Shown here piece by piece: positions 49,155 to 57,781 of a stretch of DNA of 64,000 nt. The notes beneath the pieces were generated by a model. That model was given only the letters and a program-made list of their open reading frames with translations, was not told where the DNA came from and made no database searches. The position numbers and the translations under genes were made by a program. Source of the stretch: an uncultured Prevotella sp. (lineage in GTDB: Bacteria > Bacteroidota > Bacteroidia > Bacteroidales > Bacteroidaceae); assembly GCF_946407605.1 (NCBI RefSeq), contig NZ_CAMJOS010000006.1:62001-126000 (forward strand), written 5' to 3'. Position 1 is the stretch's first letter. Every line of letters starts with the position of its first letter.

Positions 49155-49955
49155 TCATTTTACGCCAAACACACGAGCCACATTCTCGTTGGTACGCGCT
49201 GTCAGCTCGTCTTCGCTGATGCCATAGGCCTCTGCCATTCGCTGAATCACATAACTGATATAAGCCGACTCATTGCGCTGACCTCGCATGGGCACAGGCG
49301 CCATATAGGGGGCATCGGTCTCTAATACGATGCGGTCTAAGGGCACTGTCTGCGGAAGGGTTTCTGGCAGATGACTCTTCTTGAAGGTCAGCACACCACC
49401 CACTCCCAGCACGAACTTGTCGAACTGTAACAGTTCCTCGGCTTCTTTCTCGTTGCCAGTAAAACAATGGAACACGCCACCAGGTAACTCTTTCGCATAC
49501 CTTTTTAATATAGCCACCAGCTCGTTCTGCGCCTTGCGACAATGAATCATCAGGGGCAGTTGCATCTCTACTGACCATCGCACCTGTTCCTCGAAGGCTT
49601 CCAGTTGCTCCTGCTCAAACTCACGACTCCAATAGAAATCAAGGCCTACCTCGCCAATGGCGAGAACGGTGAAAGGTGAAGGGTGAAGGGTGAAAGGTGA
49701 CGGGAGGATAGATTTGATTTGCGCCATCTGTTCGCGCCAGTCGGCATGCACCTCTTCAGGATGCAGGCCAATCATGGGATAAAGGAAATCAGGGTATTGC
49801 TGACAGAGGCTGACGATGCGCTGCGATGACGGCAGGTCGATGGCAGGCAGGAAGATTGCTTTGCAGCCTGCCTCTCGAGCGCGCTGCATCACCTCTACCC
49901 TATCCTGGTCAAACTCCTCGCCATCCAAATGGCAATGTGTATCGATAAAGGTCAC
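49155..49955 (-). CDS. tatD: TatD family metal-dependent hydrolase
   Basis: A 266-aa TIM-barrel DNase-like protein. Metal ligands are visible in IDTHCHLDGEEF, AIGEVGLDFYW, PLMIHCRKA, GVFHCFTGN and LETDAPYMAP. Its start overlaps the polyprenyl synthetase stop by 4 bp. A heptamer array (49666-49700) encodes the loop PSPFTLHPSPFTV just before the metal-binding EVGLD motif. In homologues this region is a variable loop. Confidence 0.95.
   Translation of the reverse strand: MTFIDTHCHLDGEEFDQDRVEVMQRAREAGCKAIFLPAIDLPSSQRIVSLCQQYPDFLYPMIGLHPEEVHADWREQMAQIKSILPSPFTLHPSPFTVLAIGEVGLDFYWSREFEQEQLEAFEEQVRWSVEMQLPLMIHCRKAQNELVAILKRYAKELPGGVFHCFTGNEKEAEELLQFDKFVLGVGGVLTFKKSHLPETLPQTVPLDRIVLETDAPYMAPVPMRGQRNESAYISYVIQRMAEAYGISEDELTARTNENVARVFGVK
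49666..49700 (-). repeat. In-frame heptamer array in tatD
   Basis: Plus-strand units ACGGTGA, AAGGTGA, AGGGTGA, AGGGTGA, AAGGTGA encode PSPFTLHPSPFTV in TatD. Confidence 0.9.
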
Positions 49956-50926
49956 TTCTCCCTGTGCATCATTTCGTTAGTATACTGGCGTAACTGCTCC
50001 TTGCGAGCGCTGTCCACATGGACCTGTTCCAACAGCTTCTTGCCCTGCTCGAAGTAGAAGTTGATCTTCTCCTCGCACAACTGACGAATGCCAATCTCGT
50101 CGTATAGACGGGTGACGGCAGCCACCTTCTCAGCCCTATTGAACTCTTTCGCCTCAATCCATCGCATCAGCTCAGCACGTTGCTGGGCGTTGGCACGATT
50201 CACGGCATTGATGAGCATATAGGTCTTCTTGTTCGAGGTGATATCACCACCAATGGCCTTGCCGAAGACCTTGGGATCGCCATAGACATCGAGCAGGTCG
50301 TCCTGCAGTTGGAAGGCCAGACCAATCTTCTCACCAAACTGATACAACAGGTCGGCATCCTCCTGTGAGGCATCACCCAAGATGGCGCCCATCTTCAGGG
50401 CACAGGCCAGTAACACACTGGTTTTCAGACGAATCATCTCGATATACTCATCTTCTGTAACGTCGTTGCGTGTCTCAAAGTCCATGTCATACTGCTGTCC
50501 CTCGCCAATCTCCAGCGCTGTCTCCGTAAACAGCTCCAGCACTTGAGGCAGATGGGCGGCATCACATGCTGCCACACGCTGATAGGCCAGCACCAGCATT
50601 GAGTCGCCACTGAGGATGGCGGTGTTGTCGTCCCACTTCTTATGTACGGTAAGCTGTCCGCGACGCATGTCGGCCTTATCCATCAGGTCATCATGCAGCA
50701 GCGTGTAGTTATGATACGTCTCCAGACCCAGGGCAGGCATCAGGATGTCCTCGGGTTTTTCCTTGAAGAGGTTATAACCCAGCAGCATCAGCACAGGACG
50801 GATGCGCTTGCCGCCCAGCGAGAGCACATAGCGTATGGGATCGTAGAGCGATGCGGGTTTTCTTTCATACGGCAGGGACTCTAATCCCTCGTTCACGATT
50901 CTCAAGATTTCTTCTGATGTTGTCAT
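49952..50926 (-). CDS. Polyprenyl (isoprenyl) diphosphate synthase
   Basis: A 324-aa trans-prenyltransferase. The first Asp-rich motif is in YTLLHDDLMDKADMRRG and the second in LAFQLQDDLLDVYGD. GGKRIRPVLMLL binds the substrate diphosphate. It makes linear isoprenoid diphosphates for quinones or carrier lipids; chain length is not readable with confidence. It lies in an operon with tonB upstream (25 bp) and tatD downstream (overlap). Confidence 0.94.
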   Translation of the reverse strand: MTTSEEILRIVNEGLESLPYERKPASLYDPIRYVLSLGGKRIRPVLMLLGYNLFKEKPEDILMPALGLETYHNYTLLHDDLMDKADMRRGQLTVHKKWDDNTAILSGDSMLVLAYQRVAACDAAHLPQVLELFTETALEIGEGQQYDMDFETRNDVTEDEYIEMIRLKTSVLLACALKMGAILGDASQEDADLLYQFGEKIGLAFQLQDDLLDVYGDPKVFGKAIGGDITSNKKTYMLINAVNRANAQQRAELMRWIEAKEFNRAEKVAAVTRLYDEIGIRQLCEEKINFYFEQGKKLLEQVHVDSARKEQLRQYTNEMMHREK

Positions 50927-50951
50927 ATCTCTTGTTTTTTACCTATTTTCT

Positions 50952-51650
50952 TTACAGTTTAAAGACCACTGGTATGCACACCTTGGTGCGACAGGGCTGG
51001 TCGTTCTCGATACCTGCAGTCCAACGGGGCATCATCCTCAGCACGCGGAGCACCTCGCGATCACACATGGGGTTGAGCGACTTCACCACCTTGACATCAG
51101 TCACGGAGCCGTCTTTGTTGACGATGAACTCTGCCACCACCTTACCTTGTATCTTACGTTCCTGCGCCAGTGGGGGATATTTCAGGTTGCGCTGCAGCCA
51201 TTTCATCATCTCCACAGCACCACCAGGAAACTGCGGCAGGTCCTGCACAATGCGGAAACTGATGACATCATCGTCCATAGGTGCTGGCGGCTCTATCTCC
51301 TCCTCACCGTCCAGGGCGCTCATGTCGTTGTCCATATCTGTCTCTACTGGCTCGTCATCCTTCAGCGGCTCCACCTGTTCTTCCTCCTCAGCCACCACCA
51401 GCTTCTTCGAGGGTTCTGGCTCCACCTTCGGGGCCAGCGCCAGCTCATTTTCAAGTTGCATCATCGATGGCAGTTCCTCGTCCATCGACAGCATATCCAG
51501 CAAGTCGGGGTCGTCCAGTGGGTCGTCAGGCGTCAGGCTGTAGTTCAGGCCAACGAAGAGGAAGGCCAGTGCAACCACCAACCCCAGCGCGAATCTGGCC
51601 CATCGTCCATGCTCCAGGTCCGCCTTCCTGCTTTTCTTTACTTCCAACAT
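50952..51650 (-). CDS. tonB: TonB family energy transducer
   Basis: A 232-aa protein with an N-terminal membrane anchor (WARFALGLVVALAFLFVGLNY), an acidic Pro/Glu-rich spacer (PEPSKKLVVAEEEEQVEPLK) and a C-terminal TonB domain (QFPGGAVEMMKWLQRNLKYP, KDGSVTDVKVVKSLNPMCD, MPRWTAGIENDQP). The start at ATG 51650 is chosen because the longer ORF begins inside the divergent porQ gene and upstream of the promoter. It would work with the ExbB/ExbD set about 2 kb away. Confidence 0.93.
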   Translation of the reverse strand: MLEVKKSRKADLEHGRWARFALGLVVALAFLFVGLNYSLTPDDPLDDPDLLDMLSMDEELPSMMQLENELALAPKVEPEPSKKLVVAEEEEQVEPLKDDEPVETDMDNDMSALDGEEEIEPPAPMDDDVISFRIVQDLPQFPGGAVEMMKWLQRNLKYPPLAQERKIQGKVVAEFIVNKDGSVTDVKVVKSLNPMCDREVLRVLRMMPRWTAGIENDQPCRTKVCIPVVFKL

Positions 51651-51658
51651 TCGGTGTG

Positions 51659-51666
51659 CAAAAGTA
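51659..51666 (-). promoter_or_regulatory. Promoter element of the tonB operon
   Basis: TACTTTTG on the minus strand, 9 bp before ATG 51650. No good -33 box. Confidence 0.55.
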
Positions 51667-51729
51667 CTAAATAAAGCCGACAATAGGAAATATTTTTGTT
51701 TTTTCTTTTCATTTCTCTTACGAATTTCG

Positions 51730-51737
51730 TAACTTTG
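51730..51737 (+). promoter_or_regulatory. Promoter element of porQ
   Basis: TAACTTTG ends 10 bp before ATG 51748. The -33 region is T-rich without a clear TTTG at the right distance. Confidence 0.55.
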
Positions 51738-51747
51738 TGCCCGAATT

Positions 51748-52692
51748 ATGAAACGTTTGATGCTGTCAGTCCTGTTTTCGGCACTTGCCATGATGATTCA
51801 TGCGCAGGACAGCCAGACTGTGTTCAACTTCTTGCGACTACCCGTCAGCGCCCATGCTGCTGCACTGGGAGGCGACAACATCACACTGTCCGACGACGAT
51901 GCCTCGCTGGTGTTCCATAATCCTGCTTTACTCTATAATGTCAGCGACCGCACCTTAGGTCTCAACATGATGACCTACATGCAGGGCTCGATAACTGGTA
52001 GTGCCTCTTATTCTCAGACCATCGGTGAACGCGGCACATGGGGTGTGCAGGGACGTTTCATCAGCTATGGCGAGATGAAAGAGACCACCTATGACAACCA
52101 GCAGACGGGCACCTTTGGCGCCAGGGACATTGCGCTGGGTGGCACCTTCGCCTATGGACTTACCGACCTTATCAGTGGTGGCGTCACAGCCAAGATGGTA
52201 GCCTCATATATCGGACAGTACAACTCGCTGGCAGCGGCTGTCGACCTGGGTCTGAACTACTACGACCCTGACTCGGAATGGAGCATCAGCGCTGTGGCCC
52301 GTAATCTGGGAGGACAGCTCAAAGCCTATGATGATGACTTCGAGCGAATGCCCCTCGACCTGCAACTGGGTGTCAGCAAGCGACTTGTAGGCTCACCTCT
52401 GCGTTTCTCGGCTACGCTGGTGCGCCTCAACGACTGGCAGTATGGGATAGGCAAGCATTTCGTCTTAGGTGCCGACCTCCTGCTCTCTGAGCAGTTCTAC
52501 GTCGCAGCAGGCTATAACCCCCTGCGTGCCTCAGAGATGAAGATCACTGCTGGCGACGAGGAGAGCTCTCATGGTGCAGCCCTCTCGCTGGGTGCCGGCA
52601 TGATGCTTGAACGCCTGCAGCTCCACATCGCCTATGGCAAGTATCACGTCAGCAGCACCTCGCTGATGATTAACTTCAGCTATGCACTCTGA
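51748..52692 (+). CDS. porQ: PorQ-type T9SS outer-membrane protein
   Basis: A 314-aa beta-barrel of the PorV/PorQ family. The signal peptide (MKRLMLSVLFSALAMMIHAQ) is followed by the family hallmark TVFNFLRLPVSAHAAALGGD, and alternating strands run to a C-terminal aromatic-ending strand (SLMINFSYAL). PorQ belongs to the T9SS attachment complex that anchors cargo at the surface. cmk follows, separated by a nonamer array; porQ beside cmk is a frequent Bacteroidota order. Confidence 0.87.
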   Translation: MKRLMLSVLFSALAMMIHAQDSQTVFNFLRLPVSAHAAALGGDNITLSDDDASLVFHNPALLYNVSDRTLGLNMMTYMQGSITGSASYSQTIGERGTWGVQGRFISYGEMKETTYDNQQTGTFGARDIALGGTFAYGLTDLISGGVTAKMVASYIGQYNSLAAAVDLGLNYYDPDSEWSISAVARNLGGQLKAYDDDFERMPLDLQLGVSKRLVGSPLRFSATLVRLNDWQYGIGKHFVLGADLLLSEQFYVAAGYNPLRASEMKITAGDEESSHGAALSLGAGMMLERLQLHIAYGKYHVSSTSLMINFSYAL

Positions 52693-52695
52693 CGT

Positions 52696-52749
52696 CCCAT
52701 CAAACCCATTAGACCCATTCACCCCATTAGACCCATTAGACCCATAAAA
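52696..52749. repeat. Six-unit nonamer array between porQ and cmk
   Basis: Units CCCATCAAA, CCCATTAGA, CCCATTCAC, CCCATTAGA, CCCATTAGA, CCCATAAAA are contiguous and fill the whole gap. Confidence 0.93.
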
Positions 52750-52754
52750 AAAAC

Positions 52755-53444
52755 ATGAAAAAGATTACAATAGCAATAGACGGCCACTCTTCGTGCGGCA
52801 AAAGCACAATGGCCAAGGAACTTGCCCGTCGTGTGGGCTATGTTTATGTTGACACAGGCGCCATGTATCGCTGCGTCACCCTCTATGCCCTACGCCATCA
52901 GCTCTTTGCAGCCGACGGCAGCGTACTCGAGGAACAGTTGCGCCAGGTAATGCCTGATATCAACATCGACCAGCGCCTCATCGATGGCAAGACCACCACA
53001 TTCCTCAATGGCGAGAATGTGGAACTCGAGATACGCAGCCTCGAGGTGAGCAGTCACGTCAGCCCCATCGCTGCCATCCCCTTTGTGCGTACAGCCCTTG
53101 TGGCCCAGCAACAGAAGATGGGACTCGAAGGTGGTATCGTGATGGATGGACGCGATATCGGCACCACTGTCTTCCCCAATGCCGAACTCAAGATCTTCGT
53201 CACAGCCAGTGCAGAGGTACGTGCCCAGCGCCGCTACGACGAGTTGCAGCAAAAGGGAATGCCTGCCGACTATGCCGACATTCTGAAGAACGTACAGGAG
53301 CGCGACTATATCGACTCGCATCGTGATGTCTCTCCCCTCCGTCAGGCCGACGATGCCCTTCTCCTCGACAACAGCCACATGACCATCGACGAGCAGAACC
53401 AGTGGCTCATGCAGCAGTTCGAGAAAGCCATTTTAAAGGGATAA
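52755..53444 (+). CDS. cmk: Cytidylate kinase
   Basis: It phosphorylates CMP/dCMP (229 aa). Motifs are [20 protein letters not shown] (P-loop), [35 protein letters not shown] and [16 protein letters not shown], all typical of Cmk. It is preceded by the nonamer array and probably transcribed with porQ. Confidence 0.97.
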   Translation: MKKITIAIDGHSSCGKSTMAKELARRVGYVYVDTGAMYRCVTLYALRHQLFAADGSVLEEQLRQVMPDINIDQRLIDGKTTTFLNGENVELEIRSLEVSSHVSPIAAIPFVRTALVAQQQKMGLEGGIVMDGRDIGTTVFPNAELKIFVTASAEVRAQRRYDELQQKGMPADYADILKNVQERDYIDSHRDVSPLRQADDALLLDNSHMTIDEQNQWLMQQFEKAILKG

Positions 53445-53502
53445 TCCTTTCATTGAAAGGCCCTATTCCTTTAAATCAAAGGGGGCCTCTGTATAAAAAA
53501 AG

Positions 53503-55656
53503 CTACTTTCTGATAAGCGTGGAACCCTTGATGACTGAGGGACCATCGAGCTGGAGGGCGTAGAGACCGGAAGGTAAGGTGGTGAGCGAAAGACGATAGA
53601 CGGACTGGCCAGCAGGGAGACGGACATCACGCTGCAGACGACCTCCAATGGTGAAGAGTCGCAGACGGGCCGAGACAGCGAGGGGCTCAGGAAGCGTGAT
53701 GACGAGTTCACCACCACTAACGGCGATGCGGGCAGCAGTATGCTGCTGCGAGATAGTCTCCACGCGGTCGAGGCCAAGGATATAAAGGAGTCCCCGATAG
53801 ACATCAATCTCGCCATAGCCATACTCGTTGTTGGGCCACGACATTGACTCGTCATAATGGCGTGAGGTGTGACTGATAACATCCATGACCTGCTCTGGCG
53901 TGAGGTCAGGCTTGGCCTGTAGCCACAGGGCGATGGCACCAGCCACAGCAGGACACGACATCGAGGTGCCACTATTACTGTTCCAGGCATAGGTACGCCC
54001 ATTAAAGTCGACATGTGCCACATCCCACTTGATATCATCATTGTCAGGGTGCGTCTCGAGATAGAAACTGCTATACGATGAGACGATATTATTACCTGGT
54101 GCCATCACATCAGGCTTAAGACGCCCATCAAAGGTTGGTCCCACCGATGAGAACGGTGCACGCACACCCCCATTTCCCAGCCAGTATTTCTTCCACTCAC
54201 CATTCATATTCTGGATGCTGTCGCGATAGGTGGTGGAGCCCACACAGATGACGCAAGGCGCACTGGATGGGCTGTTGATATTACAGATATACTCGCCAGC
54301 ATCGAGGTTGGGGTTCAGCGCATTGGTAGTCAGACTGCCATTGACATGGAAATACTCCACATCCGCATCGATGCCCACCACCTCGACAGACACAGGATGG
54401 CGACTGCCCACATAGCCTGTGGTTAGGACAGAGACATCATAACAGATGTCGCGAGGGTCGTAACATGAGACATAGGCCTCAGCCTTTACAGCCAGCATAT
54501 AGTCATCGAACTTCAAGAGCGAAGACTGCACGGAGTCAGGCTGTGCCAGCACCTCGCGGGTATCTACCAGCAACGTGTCTGGTTTTTCGCGATAGACCAC
54601 GAATCGCAGGGAGAAATCATCCGCCGACTTGAAGGTGAGCATCATCTCCCGACCGCCACATGACAGGAAAGCCCCCATAGAAGGCTCACCCTGATATTTG
54701 CGGAACCACGTCTTACGAGAGGCATTATTGCCAGCCGACGAGACAATGATGCAGCCTGGTCCAGTGATACTGTCAAGCATCTCATAGAACAGGCAGTCAT
54801 AGCCCCAGAAGTCCTGGTCTGAGCCCTCACTAAACGATGCCACACAGGGCTTACCCACACTCTTGGCATAGTCGAACAGATACTTAAAGCCAAGGACATC
54901 GGTGGCGAAGGTATATTTATAGATGTCAGCCGAATCGATATAGGCCAGATCATCAGACACCGCATTGGCCACCAGACAGATATCAGCCTCAGGTGCCATA
55001 CCGCCATAGGGCGAGTTGTAGCCACTCCCCGCAGCAGTGCCTGTGGTGTGGGTGCCATGTGTGATATCGAGTCCATCGCGAGAATGTCCCAAAGCCAGCA
55101 AGGCCTCGCGCCCCACATAGTCGCGTCCCACATAGAAAGGACTGCCCACCGTATCCTGGGTAACCATATCCCACATGCAACGGATGCGATAATTGGTGGT
55201 GTCACGACTATAGAACGTAGGATGCGTCAGGTCGAACCCCACATCCATCACTCCCACCACGACGCCCTGTCCTGTAAAGGCCTGCGGCAGGTTCTGACCA
55301 GCATGGGCAGGCTGCACGTTGAGGTGCTCACGGATATGGTCGTTGGTGAGACTATTACCCCTCCTGGCCTCGATGCGCAGGATGCGGGAGTCGAGCGAGA
55401 GAGCACCCAACTGGTCAACAGGAATGCTGACGATATGCACGTTGCCTGCGCTGGTCAGCACACGACAGCCATGATCCTCAAGCGCCTGATGGTCAGAGAC
55501 TTTCACAAAGGCGCAGAGCTCTTTTGACGAAGCAGGAGAAGGGAGATGCCTGGCCAGCTGACGCACGAGAGGCGACAGCTTTCCGTATTGCGGACGCTGG
55601 GCAGGCGCGACAGATGCCAACAGCCAAAACAGCAGTATGGTCAGTTTAATCCTCAA
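53503..55656 (-). CDS. Subtilisin-like (S8) secreted protease with T9SS-like C-terminal domain
   Basis: A 717-aa secreted serine protease with signal MRIKLTILLFWLLASVAPAQ and a prodomain to about residue 115. The catalytic Asp is in VVGVMDVGFDLTHPTF, His in DITHGTHTTGTAAG and Ser in NSGTSMSCPAVAGAIALW. An inserted beta domain separates the His and Ser segments. The C-terminal 80 residues (ARLRLFTIGGRLQRDVRLPA; LSLTTLPSGLYALQL) look like a type A T9SS sorting domain. The start overlaps the ispH end by 11 bp. Confidence 0.92.
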   Translation of the reverse strand: MRIKLTILLFWLLASVAPAQRPQYGKLSPLVRQLARHLPSPASSKELCAFVKVSDHQALEDHGCRVLTSAGNVHIVSIPVDQLGALSLDSRILRIEARRGNSLTNDHIREHLNVQPAHAGQNLPQAFTGQGVVVGVMDVGFDLTHPTFYSRDTTNYRIRCMWDMVTQDTVGSPFYVGRDYVGREALLALGHSRDGLDITHGTHTTGTAAGSGYNSPYGGMAPEADICLVANAVSDDLAYIDSADIYKYTFATDVLGFKYLFDYAKSVGKPCVASFSEGSDQDFWGYDCLFYEMLDSITGPGCIIVSSAGNNASRKTWFRKYQGEPSMGAFLSCGGREMMLTFKSADDFSLRFVVYREKPDTLLVDTREVLAQPDSVQSSLLKFDDYMLAVKAEAYVSCYDPRDICYDVSVLTTGYVGSRHPVSVEVVGIDADVEYFHVNGSLTTNALNPNLDAGEYICNINSPSSAPCVICVGSTTYRDSIQNMNGEWKKYWLGNGGVRAPFSSVGPTFDGRLKPDVMAPGNNIVSSYSSFYLETHPDNDDIKWDVAHVDFNGRTYAWNSNSGTSMSCPAVAGAIALWLQAKPDLTPEQVMDVISHTSRHYDESMSWPNNEYGYGEIDVYRGLLYILGLDRVETISQQHTAARIAVSGGELVITLPEPLAVSARLRLFTIGGRLQRDVRLPAGQSVYRLSLTTLPSGLYALQLDGPSVIKGSTLIRK

Positions 55657-56587
55657 ATCTCAAAAGTTCATCCCTGCATTGCTCCATCAGCCATTTTGGT
55701 GTAGAGGTAGCTCCGCAGATGCCTACCGTCTGAATATCCTTGAGCCACTCAGCATGAATCTCCTCCGGTCCCTCAATCTGATGCGTGTTGGGATTCACTC
55801 GCAGGCACTCGTTATAAAGCACCTTACCGTTAGAGCTCTTCCTTCCGCACACAAAGAGGATCAGGTCGTGACGTGCTGCAAACTGCGAGATGTTAGGCAT
55901 GCGGTTGGCCACAGAACGACAGATAGTATCAAAGCTCTGGAACACAGCATCAGGTGAGATATGCGCCTGGATATATGCCACGATACGGTGGAACTCATCC
56001 AGCGACTTCGTGGTCTGACTGTAAAGATAGATATCACGCGAGAAGTCGAGTTTCGTCACCTCGTCGAAGTTCTCAATGACGATAGCAGTTGACTGCGTCT
56101 GTCCCACCAATCCCAACACCTCAGCATGACCTTTCTTGCCAAAGATGACAATCTGGGGGGAAAGACTATCCTCTTTCCACCTTCCACTTTCCACTTTCCT
56201 CTTTCCTCTTTCTTGCGTCCCTTCGGTAGCAAGCGACCTTAGGTCGAGCGCCTCTTTCCACTTTTCCTTGATACGGTTCTGCAGCTTCAGCACCACAGGA
56301 CAGGTAGCATCGATAATCTCGATATTATTCTGACGGGCCAACTCGTAGGTGGCAGGCGGCTCACCATGAGCACGCAACAGCACCTTGACATCGTGCAACT
56401 CACGCATATCGTCGTGGTTGATGGTGACGAGTCCCATCTGTCGTAAGCGTTCACACTCCATGCCATTGTGTACAATATCGCCCAGGCAATAGAGCGTCTC
56501 GCCCTGTGCCAGCTCTTCTTCGGCTTTCTTGATGGCGGTGGTCACTCCAAAGCAGAAGCCACTGCCGTTGTCTATCTCTATCTGCAT
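55646..56587 (-). CDS. ispH: 4-hydroxy-3-methylbut-2-enyl diphosphate reductase (IspH) with repeat-derived insertion
   Basis: The last enzyme of the MEP isoprenoid pathway, with a 4Fe-4S centre. Its three Cys ligands are visible in GSGFCFGVTTA (residue 12), DATCPVVLKLQ and FDTICRSVANR. ATG 56587 gives the canonical start MQIEIDNGSGFCFG; the longer ORF start lies in a repeat array. The protein is 313 aa, about 25 residues longer than usual. The excess is LRSLATEGTQERGKRKVESG and following residues, encoded by a heptamer array and its flank, and it sits between conserved segments. It lies downstream of meaB. Confidence 0.93.
   Translation of the reverse strand: MQIEIDNGSGFCFGVTTAIKKAEEELAQGETLYCLGDIVHNGMECERLRQMGLVTINHDDMRELHDVKVLLRAHGEPPATYELARQNNIEIIDATCPVVLKLQNRIKEKWKEALDLRSLATEGTQERGKRKVESGRWKEDSLSPQIVIFGKKGHAEVLGLVGQTQSTAIVIENFDEVTKLDFSRDIYLYSQTTKSLDEFHRIVAYIQAHISPDAVFQSFDTICRSVANRMPNISQFAARHDLILFVCGRKSSNGKVLYNECLRVNPNTHQIEGPEEIHAEWLKDIQTVGICGATSTPKWLMEQCRDELLRFED
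56174..56215 (-). repeat. In-frame heptamer array in ispH
   Basis: Plus-strand units TTTCCAC, CTTCCAC, TTTCCAC, TTTCCTC, TTTCCTC, TTTCTTG encode GKRKVESGRWKED within a non-conserved IspH loop. Confidence 0.9.
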
Positions 56588-56600
56588 TTTTCTTTCTTTT

Positions 56601-56640
56601 ATGGGTCTTATGGGACTCATAGGCCTATTGGGCTTATAGG
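56601..56640. repeat. Nonamer array between ispH and meaB
   Basis: Units ATGGGTCTT, ATGGGACTC, ATAGGCCTA, TTGGGCTTA with a partial fifth. It contains the meaB stop codon (56636-56634). Confidence 0.8.
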
Positions 56641-57728
56641 CTCCTGAAATAATCGTCTAACAAATCACCGGCAGCCACGAAGCTGGTCTTCTGTCCCAAG
56701 AGCACCGACTGCTCAGCGGCAGACAGTTTCTCGCGGATTTGCGGGTTGTTATAGAAGTTCAGGCGCAACTGCTCGTTGATGGTCTCATACATCCAGTACT
56801 TAGCCTGTTCGTTGCGACGATAGTCGAAGTAGCCATTCGCCTTCACGAAGTCAAAATACTCGTATATCATGTCCCACACCTCCTTGACGCCAGTGCCATA
56901 GAAACCACTGTAACACAGCACCTTAGGACTCCACCCACTCTCGGACATGGGGAAGAAATGGAGGGCGTTGCGGAAGTTGGTGGCAGCCATCTGACAGCGG
57001 TCCACATTATCGCCATCACACTTGTTGATGACGATACCATCCGATATCTCCATGATACCGCGCTTGATGCCCTGCAGCTCGTCACCAGTACCAGCCACCT
57101 GAATCAACAGGAAGAAGTCGACCATAGAATGACAGGCCGTCTCACTCTGTCCCACACCTACGGTCTCCACGAAAATCTTGTCGAAGCCAGCAGCCTCACA
57201 CAGGATGATGGTCTCACGCGTCTTACGGGCTACACCACCCAGAGAACCAGCAGATGGACTAGGACGGATGAACGAGTCGGGATGTATGGCGAGCTTCTCC
57301 ATACGGGTCTTGTCGCCCAGGATGCTACCCTTGGTACGTTCGCTACTGGGGTCTATGGCCAGCACAGCCAGTCGCCCACCCTTCTCTTTCAGCAGGTGGA
57401 TGCCAAACTCATCGATGCTGGTGGACTTACCAGCCCCTGGCACACCACTGATGCCGATGCGTACACTGTTGCCGCTATAAGGCAGACATTTGTTGATGAC
57501 CTCCTGCGCCTTGGCCTGATGGTCGGGGTTGACACTCTCTATCAGGGTCACCGCCTGACTGAGGATGGTGACATCGCCCTTGACGATACCCTCAACCATC
57601 TCAGCAGCTGACAACTCACGACGACGGAAACGGCCTCGTTTCAGGTAGGGGTTGACGATAGATGGCTGTTCCACACCACTATTCACCTGCAGGCCTGCAA
57701 ACTCTGAACTATTCTCGGGATGTTCCAT
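56634..57728 (-). CDS. meaB: MeaB/ArgK family GTPase (methylmalonyl-CoA mutase chaperone)
   Basis: A 364-aa G3E-type GTPase that protects and loads methylmalonyl-CoA mutase. Motifs are GISGVPGAGKSTSIDEF (P-loop), LAVLAIDPSSERTKGSILGD, FVETVGVGQSETACHSMVD, GIVINKCDGD (base specificity) and the C-terminal dimerisation arm. The mutase itself is not in the window. It fits the propionate/succinate metabolism expected for Prevotellaceae. Confidence 0.95.
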   Translation of the reverse strand: MEHPENSSEFAGLQVNSGVEQPSIVNPYLKRGRFRRRELSAAEMVEGIVKGDVTILSQAVTLIESVNPDHQAKAQEVINKCLPYSGNSVRIGISGVPGAGKSTSIDEFGIHLLKEKGGRLAVLAIDPSSERTKGSILGDKTRMEKLAIHPDSFIRPSPSAGSLGGVARKTRETIILCEAAGFDKIFVETVGVGQSETACHSMVDFFLLIQVAGTGDELQGIKRGIMEISDGIVINKCDGDNVDRCQMAATNFRNALHFFPMSESGWSPKVLCYSGFYGTGVKEVWDMIYEYFDFVKANGYFDYRRNEQAKYWMYETINEQLRLNFYNNPQIREKLSAAEQSVLLGQKTSFVAAGDLLDDYFRSL

Positions 57729-57748
57729 GATTATCTTGTTATTTCTTT

Positions 57749-57780
57749 CGTTATCACGTTATGTCGTTATGTCGTTAAAG
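57749..57780. repeat. Octamer array between meaB and DUF1573 gene
   Basis: Units CGTTATCA, CGTTATGT, CGTTATGT, CGTTAAAG are contiguous in the short gap. Confidence 0.8.
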
Positions 57781-57781
57781 A

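Noticed and set aside
51651-51791. 141-bp N-terminal extension of TonB
   Set aside because: It lies upstream of the tonB promoter element and inside porQ; the membrane anchor is complete without it.
53459-53488. Terminator between cmk and the S8 protease gene
   Set aside because: AGGCCC/GGGCCT can pair, but the loop is long and no T-run follows the stem on the plus strand, so I do not call it.
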